From assembly GCF_014190775.1 (NCBI RefSeq), contig NZ_JACHVP010000003.1, forward strand, positions 310,001-374,000: a DNA stretch of 64,000 nt, given 5' to 3'. The stretch's first letter is position 1; each line of letters starts with the position of its first letter. A model generated the notes under the pieces. The model was not told the origin of the DNA and searched no databases. It saw only the letters and a program-made list of their open reading frames with translations. This document shows positions 32,717-40,610 of this stretch, piece after piece. The position numbers and the translations under genes are program-made. Source of the DNA: Leifsonia aquatica. Lineage in GTDB: Bacteria; Actinomycetota; Actinomycetes; Actinomycetales; Microbacteriaceae.

Positions 32717-32746
32717 CCGCCGAGGCTGACACGTCTCAGCCGGCGG
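32717..32746 (+). terminator. Weak hairpin between convergent genes
   Basis: CCGCC-GA-GGCTGA pairs with TCAGCC-GGCGG leaving a two-base bulge; the right arm runs into the stop codon of the LacI gene. A modest terminator for the VWA gene. Confidence 0.3.
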
Positions 32747-33752
32747 TCGCCGTGCTCTCGCGCACGACCAGGCGGTGCGGGGCGACGACCTCTTCTGCCG
32801 GCAGTTCCGGGTCGTCGATCCGGGCGACGATCCGGCGCACGGCCTCGCGGGCGATGAACGGGGTGTCGAGTGAGACCGTGCTGAGAGACGGCCGGGCGAA
32901 CCGTCCCTCGTCGACGTCGTCGATCCCGATGACGGCGACGTCCTCGGGCACACGGAGACCCGCGTCGAAGACCGCGCGCATGGCGCCGATCGCCAGGAGG
33001 TCGGAAAAGCAGAAGATCGCGTCGGGCCGCTCGTCGAGCTCGAGGAGCGCCTGCGCCGCCGCATAGCCGTCGGGGCGGCTGTAGTGCGCTGCGGTACGTA
33101 CGAGCTCCGGCTCGTACGGGAGGCCCGCGTCGGCCAGAGCCTCCGCGTAGCCGGACGCGCGCTGCAGGGGAGTGGCGTACTCCTCGGCGGGCTGCGAGCC
33201 GATCGCGGCGATGCGGCTGCGGCCCGTCGCGACCAGGTGCGCCACCGCATCCTTCGCCGCCTGCACGTTGTCGATCGCGACGTGGTCGTAGCGGCCGTCG
33301 AAGTCGTGTTCGCCGAGCAGCACCAGCGGCATGCGGGTCGCGCCGTGCATGTCGAGCAGCTCCGCCTGGGTGACCAGCGGGCTGAAGAGCAGGCCGTCGA
33401 ACAGCATCGTGCGGTCGTCGCCGAGCAGCAGCTGCCGCTCCCGCTCGTGGTCGTGGCCGGTCTGGTCGATCATGACGCGGTAGCCGACCTCCGCGGCGGC
33501 GTCGATGATGTCCCTGGCCAGTTCGCTGAAGTAGGGCACGTCGATCTCGGGCACGACGAGCGCGAGCATCCCGGTGCGGCCGGTGCGGAGCGTGCGCGCC
33601 ACAGGGTTGGGGCGGTAGTCGAGCTCCTCGATCGCCGCCAGGACGCGCGCCCGCATCTGCTCGCTGACGTGCTCGTAGTCGCTCACCACGTTGGAGACGG
33701 TCCTCACGGAGACCTGGGCGAGCTGGGCGACGTCGCGGAGCGTTGCTGGCAT
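32736..33752 (-). CDS. LacI-family regulator of the second sugar cluster
   Basis: A 338-residue repressor: LRDVAQLAQVSVRTVSNVVSD helix-turn-helix at 5-25, hinge NPVARTLRTGRTG, and a PBP-like sensor to the end. It is divergent from the binding-protein/permease/GH2 operon. TACGAT stands six bases before the ATG, so its mRNA is probably leaderless. Two palindromes in the intergenic region (33768 and 33797) are its likely operators. The effector is presumably a sugar carried by the importer. Confidence 0.93.
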   Translation of the reverse strand: MPATLRDVAQLAQVSVRTVSNVVSDYEHVSEQMRARVLAAIEELDYRPNPVARTLRTGRTGMLALVVPEIDVPYFSELARDIIDAAAEVGYRVMIDQTGHDHERERQLLLGDDRTMLFDGLLFSPLVTQAELLDMHGATRMPLVLLGEHDFDGRYDHVAIDNVQAAKDAVAHLVATGRSRIAAIGSQPAEEYATPLQRASGYAEALADAGLPYEPELVRTAAHYSRPDGYAAAQALLELDERPDAIFCFSDLLAIGAMRAVFDAGLRVPEDVAVIGIDDVDEGRFARPSLSTVSLDTPFIAREAVRRIVARIDDPELPAEEVVAPHRLVVRESTATAG

Positions 33753-33767
33753 GAAATCATCGTAGCG

Positions 33768-33784
33768 TTTGCAACGTACGCAAA
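33768..33784. promoter_or_regulatory. LacI operator 1
   Basis: TTTGCAACGTACGCAAA: arms TTTGC and GCAAA. It overlaps a TTTGCA -35 (33768-33773) for the plus-strand operon, whose TACAGT -10 lies at 33792-33797 (spacer 18). Confidence 0.6.
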
Positions 33785-33796
33785 CGAGCGTTACAG

Positions 33797-33814
33797 TTTG
33801 CATACGTTGGCAAA
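33797..33814. promoter_or_regulatory. LacI operator 2
   Basis: TTTGCATACGTTGGCAAA: the same TTTGC/GCAAA arms, centre about 30 bases from operator 1 and covering the predicted transcript start. The two sites bracket the promoter. Confidence 0.6.
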
Positions 33815-33831
33815 ACACGAGGGAGTGTCCC

Positions 33832-35196
33832 ATGAACCACCACCCGAAACGGCGAGCGCGCGGCCTGGCAGTCGCCGGCGCACTCGTCGCGACCGCATTG
33901 ACCCTGACCGCCTGCGGCCCGGACATCGGCAGCGGCGGCTCCGCCACCACGTCCGACCGGCTGCAGGCGCCGACCAGCGATCAGCCCTCGGGCGAGATCA
34001 CGATCTGGGACCGGTCCGGCGACCTGTACAAGGTCTTCGACGGCGTCATCGCGGACTTCAACAAGAAGTACCCGAAGATCACGGTCCACCACGAGGCCGT
34101 CGACATCAACGCCAAGCTCCAGAACACGCTGATCACCGGGACGGACGTGCCCGACGGAGTGTTCCTCGACGACGCGATGGTCAGCGGCTACGCCGACCAC
34201 CTCTGGGACCTCAGCGATGTCCTGAAGCCCTACCTGAAGGACATCGCCCCGCAGAAGGTCGACGCGAACACGGTCGACGGCGGGATCTACGGGGTGCCGT
34301 ACGACCTCAACCCCGGCCTCCTCTACTACAACGCGAAGGCCCTGGAATCGGTCGGCATCGACGCGTCGAGCATCAAGACCTACGACGACCTGCTCGCCGC
34401 GGCCCGCGCCTACCAGAAGGCCAAGCCGGGCTCGCACCCCATCCACATCGAGCAGGGCGGGTTCCTCGGGCAGCTGCAGCTGGAGATGTTCGCCAGCCAG
34501 CTCGGCATGTCCCTCGCCGACGCGAAGGGCAAGCTGCGGCTCGACAGCCCGGAGTACAAGCAGATCCTCACGTACCTCGACACCGTGCAGAAGGAGGGGC
34601 TCGGCACCCGCGCCGAGTACCTCGGCCAGAGCGACATCGCCGAGATGGAGGCCGGAAACGAGGTCTTCTACCCGTGGGCCATCTGGTTCAGCTTCGCGCC
34701 GCAGCAGCTGCTCAAGGACACCAGCGGCGACTGGCGCGCGATGGAGCTGCCCGCCTGGAAGGACGGCGGGGCACGCAGTGGCGCGATGGGCGGATCGTCG
34801 TTCGTGCTGCCCAAGGACGGCAAGAACTCCCAGCTGGCCTGGCTGTTCTACAAGTTCCTGATGTACGACGAGGCCGGCTACTCGGCGGTGTGGGGCCCGA
34901 GCAGCACCTACCCGGAGGGGCTGAACACGTCCATCCCGGCCTACCTGCCCGCGGCCGATCCATCGAAGCCGCTGTTCAAGCCGGTGCCCGCACTCGGCGA
35001 CCAGGACCTCTGGAAGGTCGCCACCGAGGCGGGCAAGCAGATCCCCGCCGGAACGGCGATCCCGTCCTGGTGGAACGCGTCGACCGACTACCTCGGCACG
35101 GACCTCCAGAAGATGTACGACGGCGACCTCACCCCCGACCAGGTGATCACGGATGCCGGCTCGTCCATCCAGACCAACCTCATCGACCGGCAGTGA
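33832..35196 (+). CDS. ABC transporter sugar-binding lipoprotein (second cluster)
   Basis: A 454-residue solute-binding protein of family 1. Basic N-terminus, hydrophobic stretch LAVAGALVATALTLTAC and lipobox LTAC with C28. The mature part includes ITIWDRSGDLYKVFDGVIADF and GIYGVPYDLNPGLLYYN, typical of oligosaccharide-binding proteins. ATG 33832 has a GAGGGAG site. The gene is first in the operon controlled by the divergent LacI gene. Confidence 0.93.
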   Translation: MNHHPKRRARGLAVAGALVATALTLTACGPDIGSGGSATTSDRLQAPTSDQPSGEITIWDRSGDLYKVFDGVIADFNKKYPKITVHHEAVDINAKLQNTLITGTDVPDGVFLDDAMVSGYADHLWDLSDVLKPYLKDIAPQKVDANTVDGGIYGVPYDLNPGLLYYNAKALESVGIDASSIKTYDDLLAAARAYQKAKPGSHPIHIEQGGFLGQLQLEMFASQLGMSLADAKGKLRLDSPEYKQILTYLDTVQKEGLGTRAEYLGQSDIAEMEAGNEVFYPWAIWFSFAPQQLLKDTSGDWRAMELPAWKDGGARSGAMGGSSFVLPKDGKNSQLAWLFYKFLMYDEAGYSAVWGPSSTYPEGLNTSIPAYLPAADPSKPLFKPVPALGDQDLWKVATEAGKQIPAGTAIPSWWNASTDYLGTDLQKMYDGDLTPDQVITDAGSSIQTNLIDRQ

Positions 35197-35209
35197 GCAC
35201 CACGACACC

Positions 35210-36124
35210 ATGACGACGACAGCCCTCCCCTCCGCGGCCCGGCCGCGCGCCCGCCGCGGCGGCACCCGGATGCGACGGCGCATAGCGCCCTACCTCTTCG
35301 TGCTCCCGTTCGTGGCGATCTTCCTCGCCTTCAGCGTCTATCCGCTGATCTTCACGGCGCGACTGAGCTTCACGAACTGGCACGGGGCCGGCGCCGCGGA
35401 GTGGGTGGGCTGGGACAACTACACCTATCTGCTCGGGAGCCCCGCCTTCTGGAGCTCGCTCGGCAACTCGGCGGTGCTCTGGCTGCTGATCGTGCCGATC
35501 CAGATCGTGCTCGCGGTGATCGTCGCCGTGCTGCTCGACTCGGCGAAGCTGCGGCTGCGCGGGATGTACCGGGTCGCGTTCATCGTCCCTTTCGTCACCC
35601 CGCTCGTGGCGGTGGCGCAGATCTGGGTCGTGCTGTTCGACCAGGACCACGGAGCGGTGAACGCGCTCCTCGGCCTGGTCGGCATCCCGGACGTCGGCTG
35701 GCTCACGACCAGCGCGTGGGCCAAGCCGACGCTCGCCCTGCTGTTCCTCTGGAAGACCACCGGGTTCATCGTGATCATCCTGCTGTCGGGGCTGCAATCG
35801 ATCGACCGCTCGATGTACGAGGCGGCGGACCTGGACGGTGCATCGCCGATCCGGCAGCTGTGGAGCATCACCGTGCCGCTGCTGCGCCGCACGATCATGT
35901 TCGCGGTCGTGCTGCAGACGCTGGCGGTGTTCCAGATGTTCGCCGAACCGTTCGTCGTGACGCAGGGCGGCCCGTACAACTCGACCACCACGGCCGGGTA
36001 CTACCTCTACAACCACATCACCCGGGCGGACCTCGGCACGGGAGCGGCGAACTCGTTCCTGCTCGTCATCCTCGTGATGATCCTGTCGCTGTTCTTCGTC
36101 CGCATGCTCCGAGCGAAGGACTGA
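35210..36124 (+). CDS. ABC sugar permease 1 (second cluster)
   Basis: A 304-residue MalF-type permease, six hydrophobic helices after an arginine-rich start. EAA loop: DRSMYEAADLDGASPIRQLW. It lies 13 bases after the binding protein and four bases before the second permease. The conserved EAARxDGA is EAADLDGA here. No ATPase is encoded in the cluster. Confidence 0.92.
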   Translation: MTTTALPSAARPRARRGGTRMRRRIAPYLFVLPFVAIFLAFSVYPLIFTARLSFTNWHGAGAAEWVGWDNYTYLLGSPAFWSSLGNSAVLWLLIVPIQIVLAVIVAVLLDSAKLRLRGMYRVAFIVPFVTPLVAVAQIWVVLFDQDHGAVNALLGLVGIPDVGWLTTSAWAKPTLALLFLWKTTGFIVIILLSGLQSIDRSMYEAADLDGASPIRQLWSITVPLLRRTIMFAVVLQTLAVFQMFAEPFVVTQGGPYNSTTTAGYYLYNHITRADLGTGAANSFLLVILVMILSLFFVRMLRAKD

Positions 36125-36128
36125 CGCC

Positions 36129-37067
36129 ATGACGACGACCCCCACCGTCCTCGACGGTCCGTCGGGCGCTGCCCCCGCCGCACCGTCACCCGCCGACCGG
36201 ACCCCGCCGCCACCGCGGAAGCGACGCGCCCGCCCCAGGATCGGCACGCAGGCCTTCCTGCTCGTCCTGATGGTCGCCTTCCTCGCGCCGGTCGTCTGGG
36301 CGATCGTCTCGGCCTTCAAACCGGCCAACGACATCATCCGCGATCCGCTCGGATTCGACCCGGGCTCGTTCACCCTGGACAACTTCACGGCGATGTTCCA
36401 CGACGTGCCGATCGCGCACGGGTTCCTCAACACGGCGATCGTGCTGGTGGTCAAGGGCGCGATCACGCTCTTCTTCGCCCCGCTCGCCGCCTACGCGTTC
36501 GCGAAGTACGACTTCATCGGCAAGAACGTCATCTTCGGCGCGGTGCTCATCACCCTCATGCTCCCGACGATCGTGCTGATCATCCCGCTGCTGCTGGAGA
36601 TGAAGACCTTCGGCTGGGTGAACACGTACCAGGCGCTCATCCTGCCGGGCTCGGTCGACGCGTTCGCGATCTTCTGGATGCGGCAGGTCATCAGCGCCGT
36701 GCCCGACGAGCTGCTCGACGCGGCCCGCGTGGACGGCTGCGGCGAGTTCGGGATCTTCTGGCGCGTGGTCGTCCCGGTCATCCGGCCCGGACTGGCCGGG
36801 CTCGCCGTGCTGACCATCATGAACATCTACAACGACTTCGTCTGGCCGGTGGTCGCGGCGAGCTCCGACCGCATGGCCACCCTGCAGGTCGTGCTCTCCA
36901 CGCTCGCGCAGAACATCACCGGCAACCGGATCGGCGCCGACTACGCCACGGTCACCGGCGAACTGCTCGCCGCGAGCTCCCTCGCCCTGATCCCTCTGCT
37001 GGTGCTCTTCATCGTGCTCCAGCGTCACTTCATCAACGGCATCCTCGCCGGCAGCGTGAAAGGCTGA
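36129..37067 (+). CDS. ABC sugar permease 2 (second cluster)
   Basis: A 312-residue MalG-type permease with a long Pro/Ala-rich cytoplasmic N-terminus (about 1-45), six helices, the EAA-like loop DELLDAARVDGCGEFGIFW and the C-terminal AGSVKG typical of this subunit. It ends two bases before the GH2 start. Confidence 0.92.
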   Translation: MTTTPTVLDGPSGAAPAAPSPADRTPPPPRKRRARPRIGTQAFLLVLMVAFLAPVVWAIVSAFKPANDIIRDPLGFDPGSFTLDNFTAMFHDVPIAHGFLNTAIVLVVKGAITLFFAPLAAYAFAKYDFIGKNVIFGAVLITLMLPTIVLIIPLLLEMKTFGWVNTYQALILPGSVDAFAIFWMRQVISAVPDELLDAARVDGCGEFGIFWRVVVPVIRPGLAGLAVLTIMNIYNDFVWPVVAASSDRMATLQVVLSTLAQNITGNRIGADYATVTGELLAASSLALIPLLVLFIVLQRHFINGILAGSVKG

Positions 37068-37069
37068 AC

Positions 37070-39184
37070 ATGACACTCTCCCCGACCGATTCCCTCGTCT
37101 CCGCTCCGCCGGCGACGACGGATCAGCCCCGCCCCGAGTACCCGAGGCCCGATCTCGACCGCTCGCAGCGCTGGCTGAACCTCAACGGCCGCTGGGACTT
37201 CGACGGCGCCGACGCCCCCGGCAGCATCGTCGTGCCGTTCGCGTGGGAGACCGCCGCGTCGGGCGTGCAGCGCACGTGGCTCGAGCGCGCCGTCTACCGT
37301 CGCAGCGTCACCGTGCCCGAGGACTGGACCGGCTCGCGCCTCGTGCTGAGCTTCGGCGCCGTGCACCACCACGCCGTCGTCCGCATCGACGGCAGCCTCG
37401 TCGGCGAGCACACCGGCGGCTATGAGTCGTTCGAGTTCGACGTCACCGCGTTCCTGGTGCCGGGCATCCCGTCGGAGCTCTCCGTGGAGGTCGACGCCCC
37501 CGCCGACAAGCGCGCCATCGCGCACGGTAAGCAGCGCTCCATCCCGCGCGACGACTACGACGGCGTCTCGTTCACGCCGACCTCCGGCATCTGGCAGACG
37601 GTTTGGCTGGAGGCCCGCGGGCGCACCTACGCGCGTACCGTCACCCTGCGGGGAGACAGCCTGACCGGCATCGACCTCGTCGTCGAGACCGCGGGCGACT
37701 CCGCGGCCGGCGCCGTCGTGCACGCCCGGGTGCTCGAGACGGGGGAGGCCGTCGAGCTGCGCGCGGACGCCTCCGGCCACGCCGCCGGGCGGATCGTCCT
37801 GGCGGAGCCCCGGCTGTGGTCGCCCGCGCATCCCGAGCTGTACCGCGTGGAGGTGCGCGTCGGCGCCGAGGGTGACGATGACGGCATCGACACCGTCGTC
37901 GCGACGACCGGACTGCGCCGCATCGAGACGCGCGGCGAGCAGCTCTTCCTCAACGGGGAGCGCTTCTACATGCGCGGCGTGCTCGACCAGGGCTACTGGC
38001 CCGAGACGGGTCTGACCGCACCGGATGCCGCCGCCCTGGTGAAGGACGTCGCGCTCGCCCGCGAGCTCGGCTACACCCTGGTGCGCAAGCACCTGAAGTT
38101 CGAGGAGCCGCTCTGGCTGCACGAGGCCGACCGCACCGGGATGCTCGTCTGGGCCGAGCCCGCGTGCCCCAGCCGGTTCTCCGACGAGGCCGCGGCCGCG
38201 TTCGAGGCGCAGCTGCCCGCGATGGTCGAGCGCGACGGCAACCACCCGTCGATCGTGATCTGGGGCCTTTACAACGAGGAGTGGGGCCTGGACTGGGACA
38301 TCCCGGGCAGCGCCTCCCGTGCCGCGGCCGCCGAGCGCGCCTACGACCTGCTGCGGGCGCTCGACGACACCCGGCCGATCGTCGAGAACTCGGGCTGGTC
38401 GCACGTGCGCTCCGACCTGGTCGACTGGCACTACTACGAGCCGGACATCGCCCGGTGGCGGGATGCCGTGGCCGCGATGGCCGACGGCTCGCAGGAGGCG
38501 TTCCCGGTGCGGCTCGGACCCGACTTCATCGTCGACAAGTCCTTCTACGCGTCGGCGGACTTCCCGCGCACCGGGGTCCCCATCGTCAACAGCGAGTACG
38601 GCGAGGGCTTCACGAGCCTGGAGCGCGCCTGGCACCTCCGCTGGGAGACGCAGGAGCTGCGCCGCCACGACCGCTTCGCCGGCTACGTGTACACCGAGTT
38701 CGCCGACGTCGAGCACGAGGCCGCGGGGCTCCTCACCACCGATCGTCGCGCGAAGGACTGGGGCGGCTGCATCCCGGCCGACGTCAACGCCGACACGGTG
38801 ATCGTGCTCGACCTCGTCCCGCTCCGCGCCGGTGCGGACATCGAGCCGTCGGCCTCGCCGCTCGACCTGGTCGCGCACGTGTCGCACCACGGCACCGACG
38901 CGCTGCGCACACAGCTGCACGCCGCCTGGCTGTCCGCCGGCGCGCCGGTGGACGGAGCCTCGGCATCGTCCGCGCAGCTGCGGCCCGACGCGTCCAGTGC
39001 CGAGGTGGAGGTCGTCCCGTTCGAGCTCTCGGGTGAGCTTCGGCTCACCGTCCCGGCGCACCAGGGCACGGGCCGCCTCCTGCTGTGGCTGACCGATGCC
39101 GGCGGAGCGACGGTGGCCCGCGCGTTCCTCGACGCGGCGCCGGTCGAGGAGCCGAACCGTCGGGGAGCGCGCACCGCGGGGTGA
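37070..39184 (+). CDS. GH2 glycoside hydrolase (short beta-galactosidase/glucuronidase-like)
   Basis: A 704-residue GH2 enzyme. N-terminal jelly roll opens with YPRPDLDRSQRWLNLNGRWDF, then an Ig-like domain and a TIM barrel (about 290-590). Acid/base E403 is in GLYNEEWG and nucleophile E509 in NSEYGEGF. A C-terminal beta domain (about 600-695) follows. It is distinct from the LacZ type above, being 260 residues shorter and lacking the LacZ small-chain domain. No signal peptide. As the last gene of the importer operon it should hydrolyse the imported glycoside; the sugar (galactose, glucuronate, mannose or other) cannot be told. Confidence 0.9.
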   Translation: MTLSPTDSLVSAPPATTDQPRPEYPRPDLDRSQRWLNLNGRWDFDGADAPGSIVVPFAWETAASGVQRTWLERAVYRRSVTVPEDWTGSRLVLSFGAVHHHAVVRIDGSLVGEHTGGYESFEFDVTAFLVPGIPSELSVEVDAPADKRAIAHGKQRSIPRDDYDGVSFTPTSGIWQTVWLEARGRTYARTVTLRGDSLTGIDLVVETAGDSAAGAVVHARVLETGEAVELRADASGHAAGRIVLAEPRLWSPAHPELYRVEVRVGAEGDDDGIDTVVATTGLRRIETRGEQLFLNGERFYMRGVLDQGYWPETGLTAPDAAALVKDVALARELGYTLVRKHLKFEEPLWLHEADRTGMLVWAEPACPSRFSDEAAAAFEAQLPAMVERDGNHPSIVIWGLYNEEWGLDWDIPGSASRAAAAERAYDLLRALDDTRPIVENSGWSHVRSDLVDWHYYEPDIARWRDAVAAMADGSQEAFPVRLGPDFIVDKSFYASADFPRTGVPIVNSEYGEGFTSLERAWHLRWETQELRRHDRFAGYVYTEFADVEHEAAGLLTTDRRAKDWGGCIPADVNADTVIVLDLVPLRAGADIEPSASPLDLVAHVSHHGTDALRTQLHAAWLSAGAPVDGASASSAQLRPDASSAEVEVVPFELSGELRLTVPAHQGTGRLLLWLTDAGGATVARAFLDAAPVEEPNRRGARTAG

Positions 39185-39257
39185 GCCGGTGGGATGAGGC
39201 GGTGGGCCGTGCCGTCATGAACCGCAATCCCAGCGGGATCGGCGGCCCGGCCTCCGC

Positions 39258-39263
39258 TAGCGT
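39258..39263 (+). promoter_or_regulatory. -10 element of the AhpD-like gene
   Basis: TAGCGT, seven bases, then ATG at 39271; predicts a leaderless mRNA. Confidence 0.45.
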
Positions 39264-39270
39264 CCGAGGC

Positions 39271-39615
39271 ATGAGCGACTATTTCGACCGCGAAGCCGAC
39301 AAGACGTACACCCGGGTCTACAAGAAGGAGACGCCGGACATCCTGAAGGCGTTCGTCGACTTCGACGAGGCCGTCTTCGCGTCCGAGGGCCGCGCCGTCC
39401 CGTTGAAGTTCCGCGAGCTCATCGCGGTCGCGGTCGGGATCACGACGCAGTGCGTCTACTGCATCGACGCGCACTCGAAGCGCGCCGTCGCCGCGGGCGC
39501 AACCGAGCAGGAGCTGGCGGAGGCCGCGTGGGTCGCGACCGCCATCCGCGCGGGTGGCGGCTTCGCCCACGGCCGCCTCGCCTTCAAGTTCGGCGAGGCG
39601 GAGCACTCGCACTGA
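39271..39615 (+). CDS. AhpD/carboxymuconolactone-decarboxylase-like protein
   Basis: A 114-residue AhpD-like protein with the redox motif C61-V-Y-C64-IDAH68 in a helix, and the family framework ELIAVAVGIT before it. Members act as thiol peroxidase/reductase partners in oxidative stress. It is monocistronic, with a TAGCGT -10 seven bases before the ATG. It converges on the VOC gene with no space between stops. Confidence 0.9.
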   Translation: MSDYFDREADKTYTRVYKKETPDILKAFVDFDEAVFASEGRAVPLKFRELIAVAVGITTQCVYCIDAHSKRAVAAGATEQELAEAAWVATAIRAGGGFAHGRLAFKFGEAEHSH

Positions 39616-39993
39616 TCAGCGCGCGCCGAGCGGTGCGAAGACGTTGACGAGGTTGCCGTCCGGGTCGGCGACGAGGAGCGATCGGTTGCCCCACGGCATG
39701 TCCGCGGGCGCCTGGACGACGCGGGTGCCGCCGTCGCGCAGGGTCTCGAAGGCGGCATCCACGTCGTCCACGCGGAAATCGAGGCACACCGAGTGATTCG
39801 CGCCGGCGCGCATCCCGCTGTCGCCCATGGCCGCGGTGGTCTGCGTGCTCGCGATGGCCAGCTTGCCGGACGGGGTGACCAGCTCCGCGAAGAGCGGGTG
39901 GATGCGGTTCGCGGCCAGGCCGGTGACGCGCTCGTAGAACGCGACGAGGCCGTCGATGTCGTCGGTGAAGATGCGGGTGGCGGCGAGGTCCAT
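39616..39993 (-). CDS. VOC-family (glyoxalase/bleomycin-resistance-like) protein
   Basis: A 125-residue vicinal-oxygen-chelate protein with two beta-alpha-beta-beta-beta halves: DIDGLVAFYERVTGL in the first, HSVCLDFRVDDVDAAFETL and WGNRSLLVADPDGNLVNVF in the second. The DPDGN motif is typical. Substrate unknown. ATG 39993 is preceded by AAGGA at a long distance, and a TAGCGT -10 lies at 40044-40049, giving a leader of about 44 bases. Confidence 0.88.
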   Translation of the reverse strand: MDLAATRIFTDDIDGLVAFYERVTGLAANRIHPLFAELVTPSGKLAIASTQTTAAMGDSGMRAGANHSVCLDFRVDDVDAAFETLRDGGTRVVQAPADMPWGNRSLLVADPDGNLVNVFAPLGAR

Positions 39994-40084
39994 AGGGTCG
40001 GAGTCCTTCTGATCGAGGGCCCCCGAGTCGGGACCCGCTCTCGACGCTAGGTCCGATTCCGGTCGGGAACCGTCCGCAATCCGG

Positions 40085-40477
40085 TCACGCCTTCTTCTGC
40101 AGGTTCTCCGCGATCGCCGCGAGCGAGCCGTCGAGCGCCTCCTGCATCCCCGGGAACTCCGAGGTGGTGTGGATGGTGAGCTCGACGCCATCGTCGGTCA
40201 GTTTGAGCGACCCGTGGTAGTCGTGCGGGCCGGGAGCCGACCAGGTCACCTCGCGGGCCGCGCGGTCCACGTCGAACTCGGCCTCGGAGGTGACGGTCTC
40301 GTCGGTGCCGTCCTGGTCGGCGTCGACGTGGGCGGTGGTCTCCACCTTGCCGTCGGGAAGCTCGTGGGCCTCCGTCATGCGCGGGAAGTAGGCGGGCAGG
40401 TTCTCCGGTTCGGCGATGTAGTCGAAGTACTCGTCGGCGTCTCCGTCGAGCGGACGAGTGGCGGTGTATGTGGGCAT
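40085..40477 (-). CDS. SRPBCC-family polyketide-cyclase-like small protein
   Basis: A 130-residue START-like domain: TATRPLDGDADEYFDYIAEPENLPAYFPRMTEA and a C-terminal helix MQEALDGSLAAIAENLQKKA. It is acidic and without identifiable catalytic residues. TACCGT stands six bases before the ATG, so the message is probably leaderless. It is monocistronic and functionally unassigned. Confidence 0.85.
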   Translation of the reverse strand: MPTYTATRPLDGDADEYFDYIAEPENLPAYFPRMTEAHELPDGKVETTAHVDADQDGTDETVTSEAEFDVDRAAREVTWSAPGPHDYHGSLKLTDDGVELTIHTTSEFPGMQEALDGSLAAIAENLQKKA

Positions 40478-40552
40478 GCCGCGACGGTACGACCGGAAAT
40501 CGCGTACCGGGAGGCGTTGACGTGGCGCGCTCGCGGGTGTCGCGATGCGTGC

Positions 40553-40590
40553 GGAACGGCCCCCGCTCCGAGTGGAGCAGAGGCCGTTCC
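40553..40590 (-). terminator. Terminator of the lamin-tail surface protein gene
   Basis: GGAACGGCC (40553-40561) pairs with GGCCGTTCC (40582-40590), and GCTCC with GGAGC inside, 20 bases past the stop at 40611. Confidence 0.7.
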
Positions 40591-40610
40591 GGGAAGCGCC
40601 GGCGATCGGG

